The notes under the pieces were generated by a model. That model ran no database searches and was not told where the DNA came from. It saw only the letters and a program-made list of their open reading frames with translations. A stretch of DNA of 21,679 nucleotides, from IMG/VR virus record IMGVR_UViG_3300044630_002995, positions 1-21,679 of that record. One strand, 5' to 3'. Source of the stretch: a virus. The translations under genes and the position numbers were made by a program. Below, one piece after another: positions 1 to 7,779 of this stretch; position 1 is the stretch's first letter, and each line of letters starts with the position of its first letter.

Positions 1-544
1 AACCGCTTGATCCAGAAGTACCGCTTGATCCAGAAGTACCGCTTGATCCAGAAGTACCGCTTGATCCAGAAGATCCACTTGTGCCAGAAGAACCGCTTGA
101 TCCAGAAGTGCCGCTTGATCCAGAAGTGCCGCTTGATCCAGAAGTACCGCTTGATCCAGAAGATCCACTTGTGCCAGAAGAACCGCTTGATCCAGAAGTG
201 CCGCTTGATCCAGAAGTACCGCTTGATCCAGAAGTGCCGCTTGATCCAGAAGTGCCGCTTGATCCAGAAGTGCCGCTTGATCCAGAAGAACCGCTTGATC
301 CAGAAGTGCCGCTTGATCCAGAAGTGCCGCTTGATCCAGAAGTGCCGCTTGATCCAGAAGATCCACTTGTGCCAGAAGAACCGCTTGATCCAGAAGTGCC
401 GCTTGATCCAGAAGTACCGCTTGATCCAGAAGTGCCGCTTGATCCAGAAGTACCGCTTGATCCAGAAGTACCGCTTGATCCAGAAGATCCACTTGTGCCA
501 GACGAGCCACTCGTTCCAGAAGAACCACTTGTTCCAGATGGACC
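1..544 (-). repeat. 18-bp tandem array encoding a (Gly-Thr-Ser-Gly-Ser-Ser)n collagen-like tract
   Basis: About 30 units of 18 bp, all in phase with the reading frame, run from Gly-Pro-Ser at 544 to the window edge. Read on the coding strand a typical unit is GGTACTTCTGGATCAAGC. Units differ mainly at a few third-codon positions (GGT or GGC for Gly), and an exact 107-bp block at 147-253 recurs at 345-451. An occasional variant unit (gatccacttgtgccag on the plus strand) starts at 72, 162, 360 and 486, always at multiples of 18. Every third residue is Gly, with Ser or Thr in the X position and Ser in the Y position, and only one Pro, at the start. The near identity of the units points to recent expansion by slippage or recombination. 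Confidence 0.95.
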
Positions 545-3286
545 CTCTACGCCTTCAACTTTAGTAATTAAAATTCTACTAGCAGGATAATTGTTTCTTA
601 CATTTATATTTTGTGGCGTCAACTCGTTATGAAAAACATATACTTCAAAATAATCATTATTTGCTAATGTTAGTGTTGAACTAAAATGTGTTACAGGATA
701 ATCATCATTGGCTGAAATACTATTATAAGAGTATCTTGGTTGAGAAGGAGAGGCGTTATTCTTAACTATAAATACTGATCTAGTAGTACCAGCGGTTGCA
801 CCATTTGCCCAGCTTATGTAACCATCAATATTTACAATACAAGATTCTCCAGAACTATTTGTAAATCTATTTGATGAAGTAAAAGTTAAACCAGTATTTC
901 CTTGACTATTTGCAGTATCAACAGTATTCCAATCTACTATAGTATCTGTACTCGGAGGTATTGTTTGAGCGGTATTATTATATTTAGCTAAAGAACTTGC
1001 TTGTGTTGCTGTTCCACTAGTTCCTGATGATCCACTTGTACCTGATGATCCGCTTGTTCCACTTGATCCGCTTGTTCCCGATGAACCAGAAGTTCCGCTT
1101 ACAGGAGAAATTTCAATACCACGAAAAGTTAACACATTAGCAGTTGTATCTGTTAACGCGAATAAAAGCGGCTTAGAAATTGTTCCATAGGCTGAAGGCT
1201 CAACTGGTTGCCATGTTCCAGAAGTAGTCGTATTTAAAAAGTAAACAGTTCCAGCAATCAAATCCGACAAACCAGTTATCAATCCATCTATTACCACTTT
1301 AAAAGTATTTCCATTTACTGATTTAACGACACCCAACACTTCTGCATTTGCGGCGCTGTCTGCTTGCGCCAAATAAAAATCTGAACCATCATATCTTATG
1401 ACATTTCCAACAGCAAAAGTATGACCAATTTTTGTAAACTCTTCAATTAAAGAAGTGCCGCTCCCTGTATCTAATTGTTTTTTTACAATGTTATCTTCAA
1501 CTACTAATTTATATAAATTTTCTGAAGTTGTTGTTATTGGCAATTCAGTAAATACTAAATCATTACTACTATTATAATACAACGTACCTGTTGTTAATGT
1601 ATCCGAATCAGAGAATTTTGGTATATATCCACTAACACCAGATCCATCAATTACTTTTTTACCACTTAACGGACTAAGATTTATTGTATTATTTACGTAT
1701 CCCGAAGATATATAAAAAAGATCGGAAAATTCTGAGACTACTTCATCACTATTTATTGCGCGAACTTTAACAAAATAATCGTTTTGTTCGTTTACGGGAA
1801 AAATAAAACTTGGATCAATAGGCGAATAAGTAAAATCAGCAAAACCAGTTATTCTTTTTGCCATGCAAATACCAGTATTGTAGTCACCCAAATAAGTTAA
1901 TCCTGTATTATTTAAAGATGTATTAGTTAAGTATCTAGAATCAGAATATGTTCCTGTGTAGATATTGTCTTGATAGTATCCTCCAGATGGTAAAAAATTA
2001 AATTTATTATCGCCAGTGTAATTATAACATAAAAATACTTCATTATTATTAGAGCTACCAGATGGAATTCTTATTTCTGATATGTATTTTAATCCACCTG
2101 TGTATTGTGGAAAAAAACCACTAGGAAAAGAACCAAAATCATCTACATAAATAGTATGATCTTCCCATTTTATTCCTGAATATCCATAATTAGAAAATAT
2201 CGAACCAGTAAAAAGTATACCAGTTCCTGTTCCCGGCACAGTACTTAATATATTTTCTACTGTTCTATTGTTTAAAAAGTAATCGTATTTAGTTTTGTTT
2301 TTTCCACTTTCTTCGACTAATACATGAAAATTACAATCTTCTGATGCCGAAACGGAATCCCATTTTATAAATGCATTTAAATTTAAATCTTTAGATGTGT
2401 TATTGAAATCATAATAAACATATCCAGTAACCCCATTAATTTTATATGGCAATGCAGATTGATTATAAGAAGGTGGCTTTATTCCAGATGATGTTATTAA
2501 TTGACCTGTACTAAAATAATTCGATGGCAAAAAATGAACATAATAAGGAGTTTTAACATAATTATTGACAAGCGAATCAGATCCTCTATCGTTTATCGCT
2601 TTCTCCGGTACAAATATATTGTCAAAAGAAGGATAAAAATATTTATTTGTATATAAATAATCACCATTTGCGCCTGTAAAATCATAATCTTTAGTTACAA
2701 AAAGATCAAGTTCTTTTATTGACTTAGGATCTGATAAGTTTAAATTTATAGATATGTCAGTATCAAAATAAATAGAAGATATAGATAGACTTGAATTAGT
2801 AAAATTTACTAAAGAAACTCCTGTATTATAAAAACCACTATTATAAAATCCGCTATTACTAACGCAAACCACATCTATAAAAAATTGATTTAATCCCGAT
2901 AAATTATTTTCTCCAGTTAATAAAGTAAAAACTTCTGAAATTTGTTCGCTAGTTTTTGAATATTGTGTTGTATATAAAACTTCAGGATCTTGATATAGAA
3001 AATTTCTATTTTTATCATAATAATTTATTAAAAATCCTGAAAAACCACCATCAACAATAAAACCTGATAATAAATTTTTTGTTATCGGCCTTTCTACCTG
3101 CCAAGATAAATCTATAGAATCTTGCCTTATAGAACCACTTATAAAATCAATAGACCCATCCAACCCAAAGCTTTGCGCTGATATTGATTTGTCGGAACTA
3201 GACAAAGCGTTATCGAAGTTAAAATATAAATTTTTAACTACAAAAGGATCGTTATAATTTACCTCAAGATTTTGTAAAAACGCCAT
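1..3286 (-). CDS. Collagen-like tail fibre protein, incomplete at its C-terminus
   Basis: An open frame starts with ATG at 3286 and reads MAFLQNLEVNYNDPF without a stop for 1,095 codons to the window edge, so the C-terminus is missing. Residues 1-470 are a beta-rich, Asn/Ser/Tyr-rich region I do not recognise. About 474-535 looks like a fibronectin type III fold (YFVKVRAINSDEVVSEFSD). About 612-725 is a compact beta domain (HTFAVGNVIRYDG, later GVVKSVNGNTFKVVIDG) of a kind common in phage fibres. Residues 731-757 are nine Gly-X-Y triplets. Residues 758-914 resemble a C1q/TNF-like jelly roll. From 915 a long Gly-X-Y tract begins. The start lies 8 bases after the J-like stop, with no Shine-Dalgarno sequence but a TAATTAA leader. 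It follows the J-like gene, where lambda-type phages encode side or distal fibres, so receptor binding is the likely role. The reading frame and fibre character are clear; the domain names are inference. Confidence 0.87.
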   Translation of the reverse strand, partial: MAFLQNLEVNYNDPFVVKNLYFNFDNALSSSDKSISAQSFGLDGSIDFISGSIRQDSIDLSWQVERPITKNLLSGFIVDGGFSGFLINYYDKNRNFLYQDPEVLYTTQYSKTSEQISEVFTLLTGENNLSGLNQFFIDVVCVSNSGFYNSGFYNTGVSLVNFTNSSLSISSIYFDTDISINLNLSDPKSIKELDLFVTKDYDFTGANGDYLYTNKYFYPSFDNIFVPEKAINDRGSDSLVNNYVKTPYYVHFLPSNYFSTGQLITSSGIKPPSYNQSALPYKINGVTGYVYYDFNNTSKDLNLNAFIKWDSVSASEDCNFHVLVEESGKNKTKYDYFLNNRTVENILSTVPGTGTGILFTGSIFSNYGYSGIKWEDHTIYVDDFGSFPSGFFPQYTGGLKYISEIRIPSGSSNNNEVFLCYNYTGDNKFNFLPSGGYYQDNIYTGTYSDSRYLTNTSLNNTGLTYLGDYNTGICMAKRITGFADFTYSPIDPSFIFPVNEQNDYFVKVRAINSDEVVSEFSDLFYISSGYVNNTINLSPLSGKKVIDGSGVSGYIPKFSDSDTLTTGTLYYNSSNDLVFTELPITTTSENLYKLVVEDNIVKKQLDTGSGTSLIEEFTKIGHTFAVGNVIRYDGSDFYLAQADSAANAEVLGVVKSVNGNTFKVVIDGLITGLSDLIAGTVYFLNTTTSGTWQPVEPSAYGTISKPLLFALTDTTANVLTFRGIEISPVSGTSGSSGTSGSSGTSGSSGTSGSSGTSGTATQASSLAKYNNTAQTIPPSTDTIVDWNTVDTANSQGNTGLTFTSSNRFTNSSGESCIVNIDGYISWANGATAGTTRSVFIVKNNASPSQPRYSYNSISANDDYPVTHFSSTLTLANNDYFEVYVFHNELTPQNINVRNNYPASRILITKVEGVEGPSGTSGSSGTSGSSGTSGSSGSSGTSGSSGTSGSSGTSGSSGTSGSSGTSGSSGSSGTSGSSGSSGTSGSSGTSGSSGTSGSSGSSGSSGTSGSSGTSGSSGTSGSSGTSGSSGTSGSSGSSGTSGSSGSSGTSGSSGTSGSSGTSGSSGSSGTSGSSGSSGTSGSSGTSGSSGTSGSSG
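1016..1096 (-). repeat. Short collagen-like tract, nine Gly-X-Y triplets
   Basis: Nine triplets alternate strictly Gly-Thr-Ser and Gly-Ser-Ser (residues 731-757 of the fibre). Unlike the array at 1-544, codon choice varies freely: GGA and GGT for Gly, ACT and ACA for Thr, TCT, TCA, TCG, AGC and AGT for Ser. The amino acid pattern is therefore kept while the DNA repeat has decayed, which indicates an older tract under selection on the protein. Confidence 0.93.
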
Positions 3287-3300
3287 ATATTTAATTACAC
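3283..3300 (-). promoter_or_regulatory. A/T-rich translation leader of the fibre gene
   Basis: GTGTAATTAAATATATGG on the coding strand, with the J-like stop TAA inside it and the fibre ATG at 3286. It matches the leader of the I-like gene at 17 of 18 positions. The J-like gene itself has TAATTAA one base before its ATG at 6855. Confidence 0.4.
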
Positions 3301-6300
3301 GTTAATAATTTTATAATTTAAATCAAAAGCATAAAGATCAATTGATGTTTTTGCTGATATATTTCCAGCAAAAGATTCACCAAGAAAAATTTTAACTTTA
3401 CGAGCGTCTTCTTTTAACAAATTGAAATTTAATGATTTTCCATTTCTATTTACAATACACATTATACCAAATACATTATTTATGCCTCTTTCACTTATTA
3501 AATCATTAAAGATCGAAATAAAATCAACATTTAAAGCTTCATATTGAGCGCTAAAAAAATTGTCATTTAATATTTCCTGTTCTATCAGAAAACTATAGTC
3601 ATAGCTTGAGTTTGAAGCGCTTACGTAATTAACAGATTCAATTTTAGTGTAGCCACCTATCTGAGCATCAGTAAATAACTCGCTCACAATACTAGAGGTC
3701 GAAAAAACAATTTCTTTCGGTTTGTTTTGAGCTTGATCTACATATTCATTTTTTTCTATTATGTCAAATTTTTCTTCTGTATACTTCATTGCTGATATAG
3801 TATATTCATTTGCTGAAACTTCATTTATACTAATAATTTTATACAAATCAGAAAGCAAATCATTTTCATTTATATAAATAGAAAAATTAGCTCCTGATCT
3901 TAAATTCGAAAACTTGCCATAGATTGCATCAGGATATTTTGAAAAAAGAATGTTTTTAATTGTTCTATTTGGAACGTTCATAGCCACAACACCATGTAAT
4001 GGTTTTCCTTTGGTTGTAGCAGATACGCTAACTGGACCATAAACTAGAGTTTCATTTCTATAATATCTTACGTTTTCTCCATCATATGTAATTCTTAGTA
4101 AATCAGAGTCTTTGACGCTCTTATCAGTCACATTTAAATTAAATGGCAAATTATCTTGTAAGATTGATAAAACAGCAGCAGAACTTCCATCTCCTAACAC
4201 TTGAAAAGCATAATTTATGTCACTTTCATCTATTTTTGGATTATTTATTTTTGACAAACCCACGACGCTATTATGATTTATAGCATAAACAACAGAAAAA
4301 GATATTTGACAATTATTAACAAAACTATTATTTGTATAAGCTTTTTTATCAAAAACATTACCCCCTTCAACTGTTCCTGTAAGTTTTAATCCAGAATCTT
4401 CAACAATAATTTTATTAACAATGCACCAACTCATATAAGCATTAGAAATTATTTTTAAACGTAAATTGGTATTATCTACTTCAAGAATTGAAAAATCTAA
4501 TTCAGACGCTATATCATTAATTAAAGAAAATATTTTAATATTTTTTCCAAGACATTCTGCTGAAACTTCTCTATCAATATATATGTAATTATTTTGAAAA
4601 TCTAAACTTACTATTTTACCAGAAACAGTGTTTGCATTTTTTAAATTATCAGACAGCCTTATTACATTACCTATTTGTAAAACTGTAGCCTCTAAACCAG
4701 TTGAAAACCCAACAACTTCTGACTCTAATTTACCAGTAGCCAAGAACCAACGCCCAATTCTTTGCGCTTCAGACCTACTGGTTATACCAAAACTTAAAAT
4801 ATCTTTTTCAACTATTCCATAGCTTTTAATTAAATCTTGATCTTCAACATACACGACTTTATCTTTAAAATTATCGCTTTTATCTAAATAAGGAACTTTT
4901 GCTACTGAAAACGAAGTGTTTAAATCAGAAGAAGCGTATGTGAATAAACCATCTTTCACATTTGAATTCGTAAAAATATAAGTCGGCTTCTGTTTAACGT
5001 CTGAAGTTAAATTTAAAAGACCATTTTTAAAATAAAATATCCCTCTGAATATTGAGGAAAGATCTGATAACATTTTGAGACCTTCTGTACTACTATTAAT
5101 TAATAAATTACAAGAAAATCTTGGTTCTAAATAATCATCGTCTTCTGGATGTTTTGCGACACAGTACCCTTTATACACATTCAATGAAGCATCAAATATT
5201 TTTAATTTCATTTGATTTTTACTAACAGCTTCGTCTTGTGTAAGAAATAAACCCAAACTAGCATCGCCAATTATATATTTTAAAATGAATAGTTTAATTT
5301 CATTTTCAACGTTTTTAGAAGGATCTTGTTTAACATAGTCCATCAATTTTGAAAACAAATTTCCTCTCAAATCGCTTTCTAATATTTTTCTTGGACCAAA
5401 ATCATTACATAGTTTTATTGTCGCAGTTGTACCGCTTAAAGAAACGGAACAAATAATTTTTTTAAAATTATAATCAACATTTTCATCATATGTATTTTTT
5501 AAATCATAAAGGTATAAAATAGATCCAATTGGATATTTTTGTTTTAAATTTTCCAATGTTTCTGTTGCTGCCACAGTAACAGAAATTACATTATAATTTG
5601 CTTGACCATATTGAATATTATTATCATAAGTGAATAAATCTGCATCATATTTTGTTCTAGAATTAGTTTTTACCAGTTCATCGCAAAATTTAGACAACGT
5701 TAAAAATTGCCATTTATTTAAATCTAATTCATTAATATGTCCCCTACCCATTCCGTATCTACTGTTAATACATAAATCATAAAACACCCAAGCCGGATTA
5801 TTAGTCCACTTCAAACTAACATTGAAATTTCCCGACCAATTATCAACATATTCCCTAGCCTCACCATCATAATTTTCAGGAACCCTTATTTTTAATAATT
5901 TACAATCGTAAGATCTAGTTGGAATTGCGTTAAAATGTTTTGAACTAATTTTTGTAGAAACAGAGCTACAATAAGGATAACTCATGCGATAAGGAACATA
6001 TTCAACGACAGAATCTAAAGAAAACGTTCTAAAAACATTTGTCTGCGACTGCACTGATTGTCTTAAACTATAAATAGTTATATTCATCTCAGGAAATGGA
6101 TCTAACTTTAAATCTCCATCGTTTTTATTTAAACTTATAAAAAACGGTAAAATCAAAGGCCCTCCTTTTGCAACGAAAGATGCATTAAAAAATAAATACG
6201 AAGTTGTTCTTGCGCTTAAATTTTCCGCTTCAATCATAAAGGTAATAGGAGCCGCTGCTGTGCTACCACCATCTTCAATTGAATATAAAGTATCGATACT

Positions 6301-6855
6301 TATTGAAAATTGAACTATTGTTGCATATCTATTAAGAACACGATGACTTACTGGAGTACTAAATTGTTTATATTTAACAAAATCTTTTATTGTTTTATCA
6401 ACGGATGCATCTTCTAATTTAAAAAGTTGACTAAAGAAGCTTGGTTTAAAAACAGTTGGTTCTGTAAGTGTATTTTTATATGCAATTGCTTTTGGTATAT
6501 CATATATTCTGTTTTTATATTCAAATAGACTTGACGGTATAAAACTACCTTTTTTTCTTTCCGTTCCTGTATCAAAACTAATTTGAGTTTGAGCGAAGTT
6601 AAATAAATTTGTTCTGTAATCTACAACAGGTATATTATTATAATATATAGAGCTTCCTACGCTAGATAAAGCAGCACCACCTATTTCTAAATAACCTACT
6701 GTTTCACCATTTTTATTTGCAAAACCTTCTATTGGCCCTTCGCACAAAATATCGTCAGAAGAGTAAAACGATTCCGTTTCAAAAATACTACCTTGAGCGG
6801 TTTGCGCTTGGCTTTTCAAAAAAACAGATACCTGTTCGTCTAGTTCTATTGTCAT
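3295..6855 (-). CDS. Lambda gpJ-like central tail tip protein (host specificity hub)
   Basis: A 1,186-residue protein with the landmarks of the gpJ family. The N-terminal SSDDILCEGPIEGF (about 32-45) matches the SEGPIEG motif. TNNPAWVFYDLCINSRYGMG (351-370), followed by a CDEL segment near 391, is the classic hub motif. SIFRGIFYFKNGLLNL (601-616), DNFKDKVVYVEDQD (661-674), SRSEAQRIGRWFLATG (693-708) and IGNVIRLSD (728-736) follow in the expected order, and YKIISINEVSANEYTISAMK (1005-1024) closes the hub. Between 736 and 1005, residues about 840-970 form an extra domain that looks lectin-like (LLRITYDGENVRYYRNETLV). The protein ends soon after the hub and a 160-residue tail, without the long FN3/fibre region of lambda gpJ; the next gene probably supplies it. 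In the family gpJ forms the trimeric tip that contacts the receptor. It starts 11 bases after the I-like stop, with a TAATTAA leader immediately upstream. Confidence 0.93.
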   Translation of the reverse strand: MTIELDEQVSVFLKSQAQTAQGSIFETESFYSSDDILCEGPIEGFANKNGETVGYLEIGGAALSSVGSSIYYNNIPVVDYRTNLFNFAQTQISFDTGTERKKGSFIPSSLFEYKNRIYDIPKAIAYKNTLTEPTVFKPSFFSQLFKLEDASVDKTIKDFVKYKQFSTPVSHRVLNRYATIVQFSISIDTLYSIEDGGSTAAAPITFMIEAENLSARTTSYLFFNASFVAKGGPLILPFFISLNKNDGDLKLDPFPEMNITIYSLRQSVQSQTNVFRTFSLDSVVEYVPYRMSYPYCSSVSTKISSKHFNAIPTRSYDCKLLKIRVPENYDGEAREYVDNWSGNFNVSLKWTNNPAWVFYDLCINSRYGMGRGHINELDLNKWQFLTLSKFCDELVKTNSRTKYDADLFTYDNNIQYGQANYNVISVTVAATETLENLKQKYPIGSILYLYDLKNTYDENVDYNFKKIICSVSLSGTTATIKLCNDFGPRKILESDLRGNLFSKLMDYVKQDPSKNVENEIKLFILKYIIGDASLGLFLTQDEAVSKNQMKLKIFDASLNVYKGYCVAKHPEDDDYLEPRFSCNLLINSSTEGLKMLSDLSSIFRGIFYFKNGLLNLTSDVKQKPTYIFTNSNVKDGLFTYASSDLNTSFSVAKVPYLDKSDNFKDKVVYVEDQDLIKSYGIVEKDILSFGITSRSEAQRIGRWFLATGKLESEVVGFSTGLEATVLQIGNVIRLSDNLKNANTVSGKIVSLDFQNNYIYIDREVSAECLGKNIKIFSLINDIASELDFSILEVDNTNLRLKIISNAYMSWCIVNKIIVEDSGLKLTGTVEGGNVFDKKAYTNNSFVNNCQISFSVVYAINHNSVVGLSKINNPKIDESDINYAFQVLGDGSSAAVLSILQDNLPFNLNVTDKSVKDSDLLRITYDGENVRYYRNETLVYGPVSVSATTKGKPLHGVVAMNVPNRTIKNILFSKYPDAIYGKFSNLRSGANFSIYINENDLLSDLYKIISINEVSANEYTISAMKYTEEKFDIIEKNEYVDQAQNKPKEIVFSTSSIVSELFTDAQIGGYTKIESVNYVSASNSSYDYSFLIEQEILNDNFFSAQYEALNVDFISIFNDLISERGINNVFGIMCIVNRNGKSLNFNLLKEDARKVKIFLGESFAGNISAKTSIDLYAFDLNYKIINV

Positions 6856-6866
6856 TTTAATTATTA

Positions 6867-7442
6867 TTATGGTTTAGGTTTAATCTGAGCCGATAAAGCT
6901 CCCACTTCTTTAGCCACGTAAAATATTGTTTGATTTGAGCTTTTATCTTCTGCGTGCATTGTAAAATATATATCATTAGCAATTACAATAGAACCTATTT
7001 TTAATCTTCCATAACCTATTGGAATACTCACATTTCTTAAAGAAACGTTTTCATAGCCCGAAAACAATCTTGAAACTGTTTTTATATCAGTTGGAGATTC
7101 AGGAGTTAGTAATTTTGTTATTAACATCTGAATTCCAGTGGATATAGCCAACAATATTAATCCAATTATTATTTGTTCAGCGGAACCTAATATCAACGGA
7201 ATAACTTCAACTTTTGAATTGCGTTTTAAAATTGGAGAATTCAAATATTCTGGAGCCACAATTTTATCATCTACATAAATTATAAAATAACTTATATACT
7301 CATTTATATTTCCTAATGTTGATATGAGCTTACCAGTATTAGCTTCAATAGCTTGAAAAACCTCAATAATAGATTTTACATTTAAACTCCAATTTGTTTC
7401 AATAAAATTTTCAAAAACACCATGTAATTTTACATTGACCAT
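6867..7442 (-). CDS. Lambda gpI-like tail assembly protein
   Basis: A 191-residue protein with the layout of the lambda gpI family. Residues 1-82 are a beta-grasp-like domain (MVNVKLHGVFENF, then FIIYVDDKIVAPEYL and KVEVIPLILG). A strongly hydrophobic helix follows at about 86-111 (EQIIIGLILLAISTGIQMLI). Near 138-155 is the conserved VSIPIGYGRLKIGSIVIA segment, seen in this family as PVGYGR. It sits between the JAMM and J-like genes exactly as lambda I sits between K and J. gpI is needed for tail tip assembly and is not retained in the finished lambda tail; I infer the same here. The start is 4 bases after the JAMM gene stop, and its 18-nt leader is almost identical to that of the fibre gene. 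Confidence 0.86.
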   Translation of the reverse strand: MVNVKLHGVFENFIETNWSLNVKSIIEVFQAIEANTGKLISTLGNINEYISYFIIYVDDKIVAPEYLNSPILKRNSKVEVIPLILGSAEQIIIGLILLAISTGIQMLITKLLTPESPTDIKTVSRLFSGYENVSLRNVSIPIGYGRLKIGSIVIANDIYFTMHAEDKSSNQTIFYVAKEVGALSAQIKPKP

Positions 7443-7456
7443 ATAATTAATTACAC
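7439..7456 (-). promoter_or_regulatory. A/T-rich translation leader of the I-like gene (shared with the fibre gene)
   Basis: On the coding strand GTGTAATTAATTATATGG spans the upstream stop (TAA) and the ATG at 7442. The fibre gene at 3283-3300 has GTGTAATTAAATATATGG, 17 of 18 identical, although the upstream stop falls in a different frame of the shared sequence. There is no Shine-Dalgarno sequence. A role in initiation is inference. Confidence 0.4.
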
Positions 7457-7779
7457 TTTCTTTCTATCATTTCATCACTATCTATATTATACATAAGCAT
7501 GTTTATATTATAATATTTTTGATACAGAATGTCTAAATCAGAAAAAAAAGGATTAGATAAATGACTATGGAAAAAGTATTTTATTTTATACTTATTTTTA
7601 ATTTCTAGATAATCTTTTGGGGAAATTAAAAAATAATTTTTTTTATCTAAATGTTTATTTTCTATTGGCATGAAAATCAAATCATCGCCTGACTCTACTA
7701 TAAATCCACATGTTTCCTCAAATGGATTTTCTTTACAATAATTTTTAATTTCTAACAATAAATTATTTTGAATTATCAT
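7447..7779 (-). CDS. JAMM/MPN-domain metalloprotease-like tail protein (N-terminal half of lambda gpK)
   Basis: The ATG at 7779 gives a 110-residue protein, MIIQNNLLLEIKNYC. I prefer it to the ATG at 7821 because the first 14 residues from 7821 lie outside the JAMM fold and would lengthen the overlap with the L-like gene from 17 to 59 bases. The JAMM residues are visible: Glu22 in the EETCGF segment, then HSHLSNPFFSDLD with His71, His73, Ser80 and Asp83. The spacer between HSH and Ser is six residues, one shorter than the usual seven. The middle part (PIENKH, then YFLISPKDYLEI) is typical of bacterial and phage JAB proteins. Lambda gpK carries a C-terminal NlpC/P60 peptidoglycan hydrolase after this domain; here the gene ends right after the JAMM core (RKCN then stop), so that domain is missing. 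The gene lies between the L-like and I-like genes, the lambda position. Confidence 0.86.
   Translation of the reverse strand: MIIQNNLLLEIKNYCKENPFEETCGFIVESGDDLIFMPIENKHLDKKNYFLISPKDYLEIKNKYKIKYFFHSHLSNPFFSDLDILYQKYYNINMLMYNIDSDEMIERKCN

Noticed and set aside
1-544. CRISPR array
   Set aside because: The 18-bp units abut without spacers and keep one reading frame; they encode Gly-X-Y triplets.
7-590. Two overlapping plus-strand open frames rich in Ile-Gln-Lys or Pro-Leu-Asp-Pro repeats
   Set aside because: They are the antisense reading of the 18-bp collagen-like array. Any 18-bp repeat without stops stays open in several frames, and the minus strand has a continuous 1,095-codon gene.
1-3286. 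Diversity-generating retroelement target in the fibre or adhesin genes
   Set aside because: No reverse transcriptase, template repeat or near-duplicate variable region is visible in the window. The fibre C-terminus is missing, so this cannot be excluded beyond the edge.
4628-4822. Short plus-strand open frames opposite the J-like, 994-residue and tape measure genes
   Set aside because: All lie antisense within long conserved minus-strand genes and show no recognisable motif; they are shadows.
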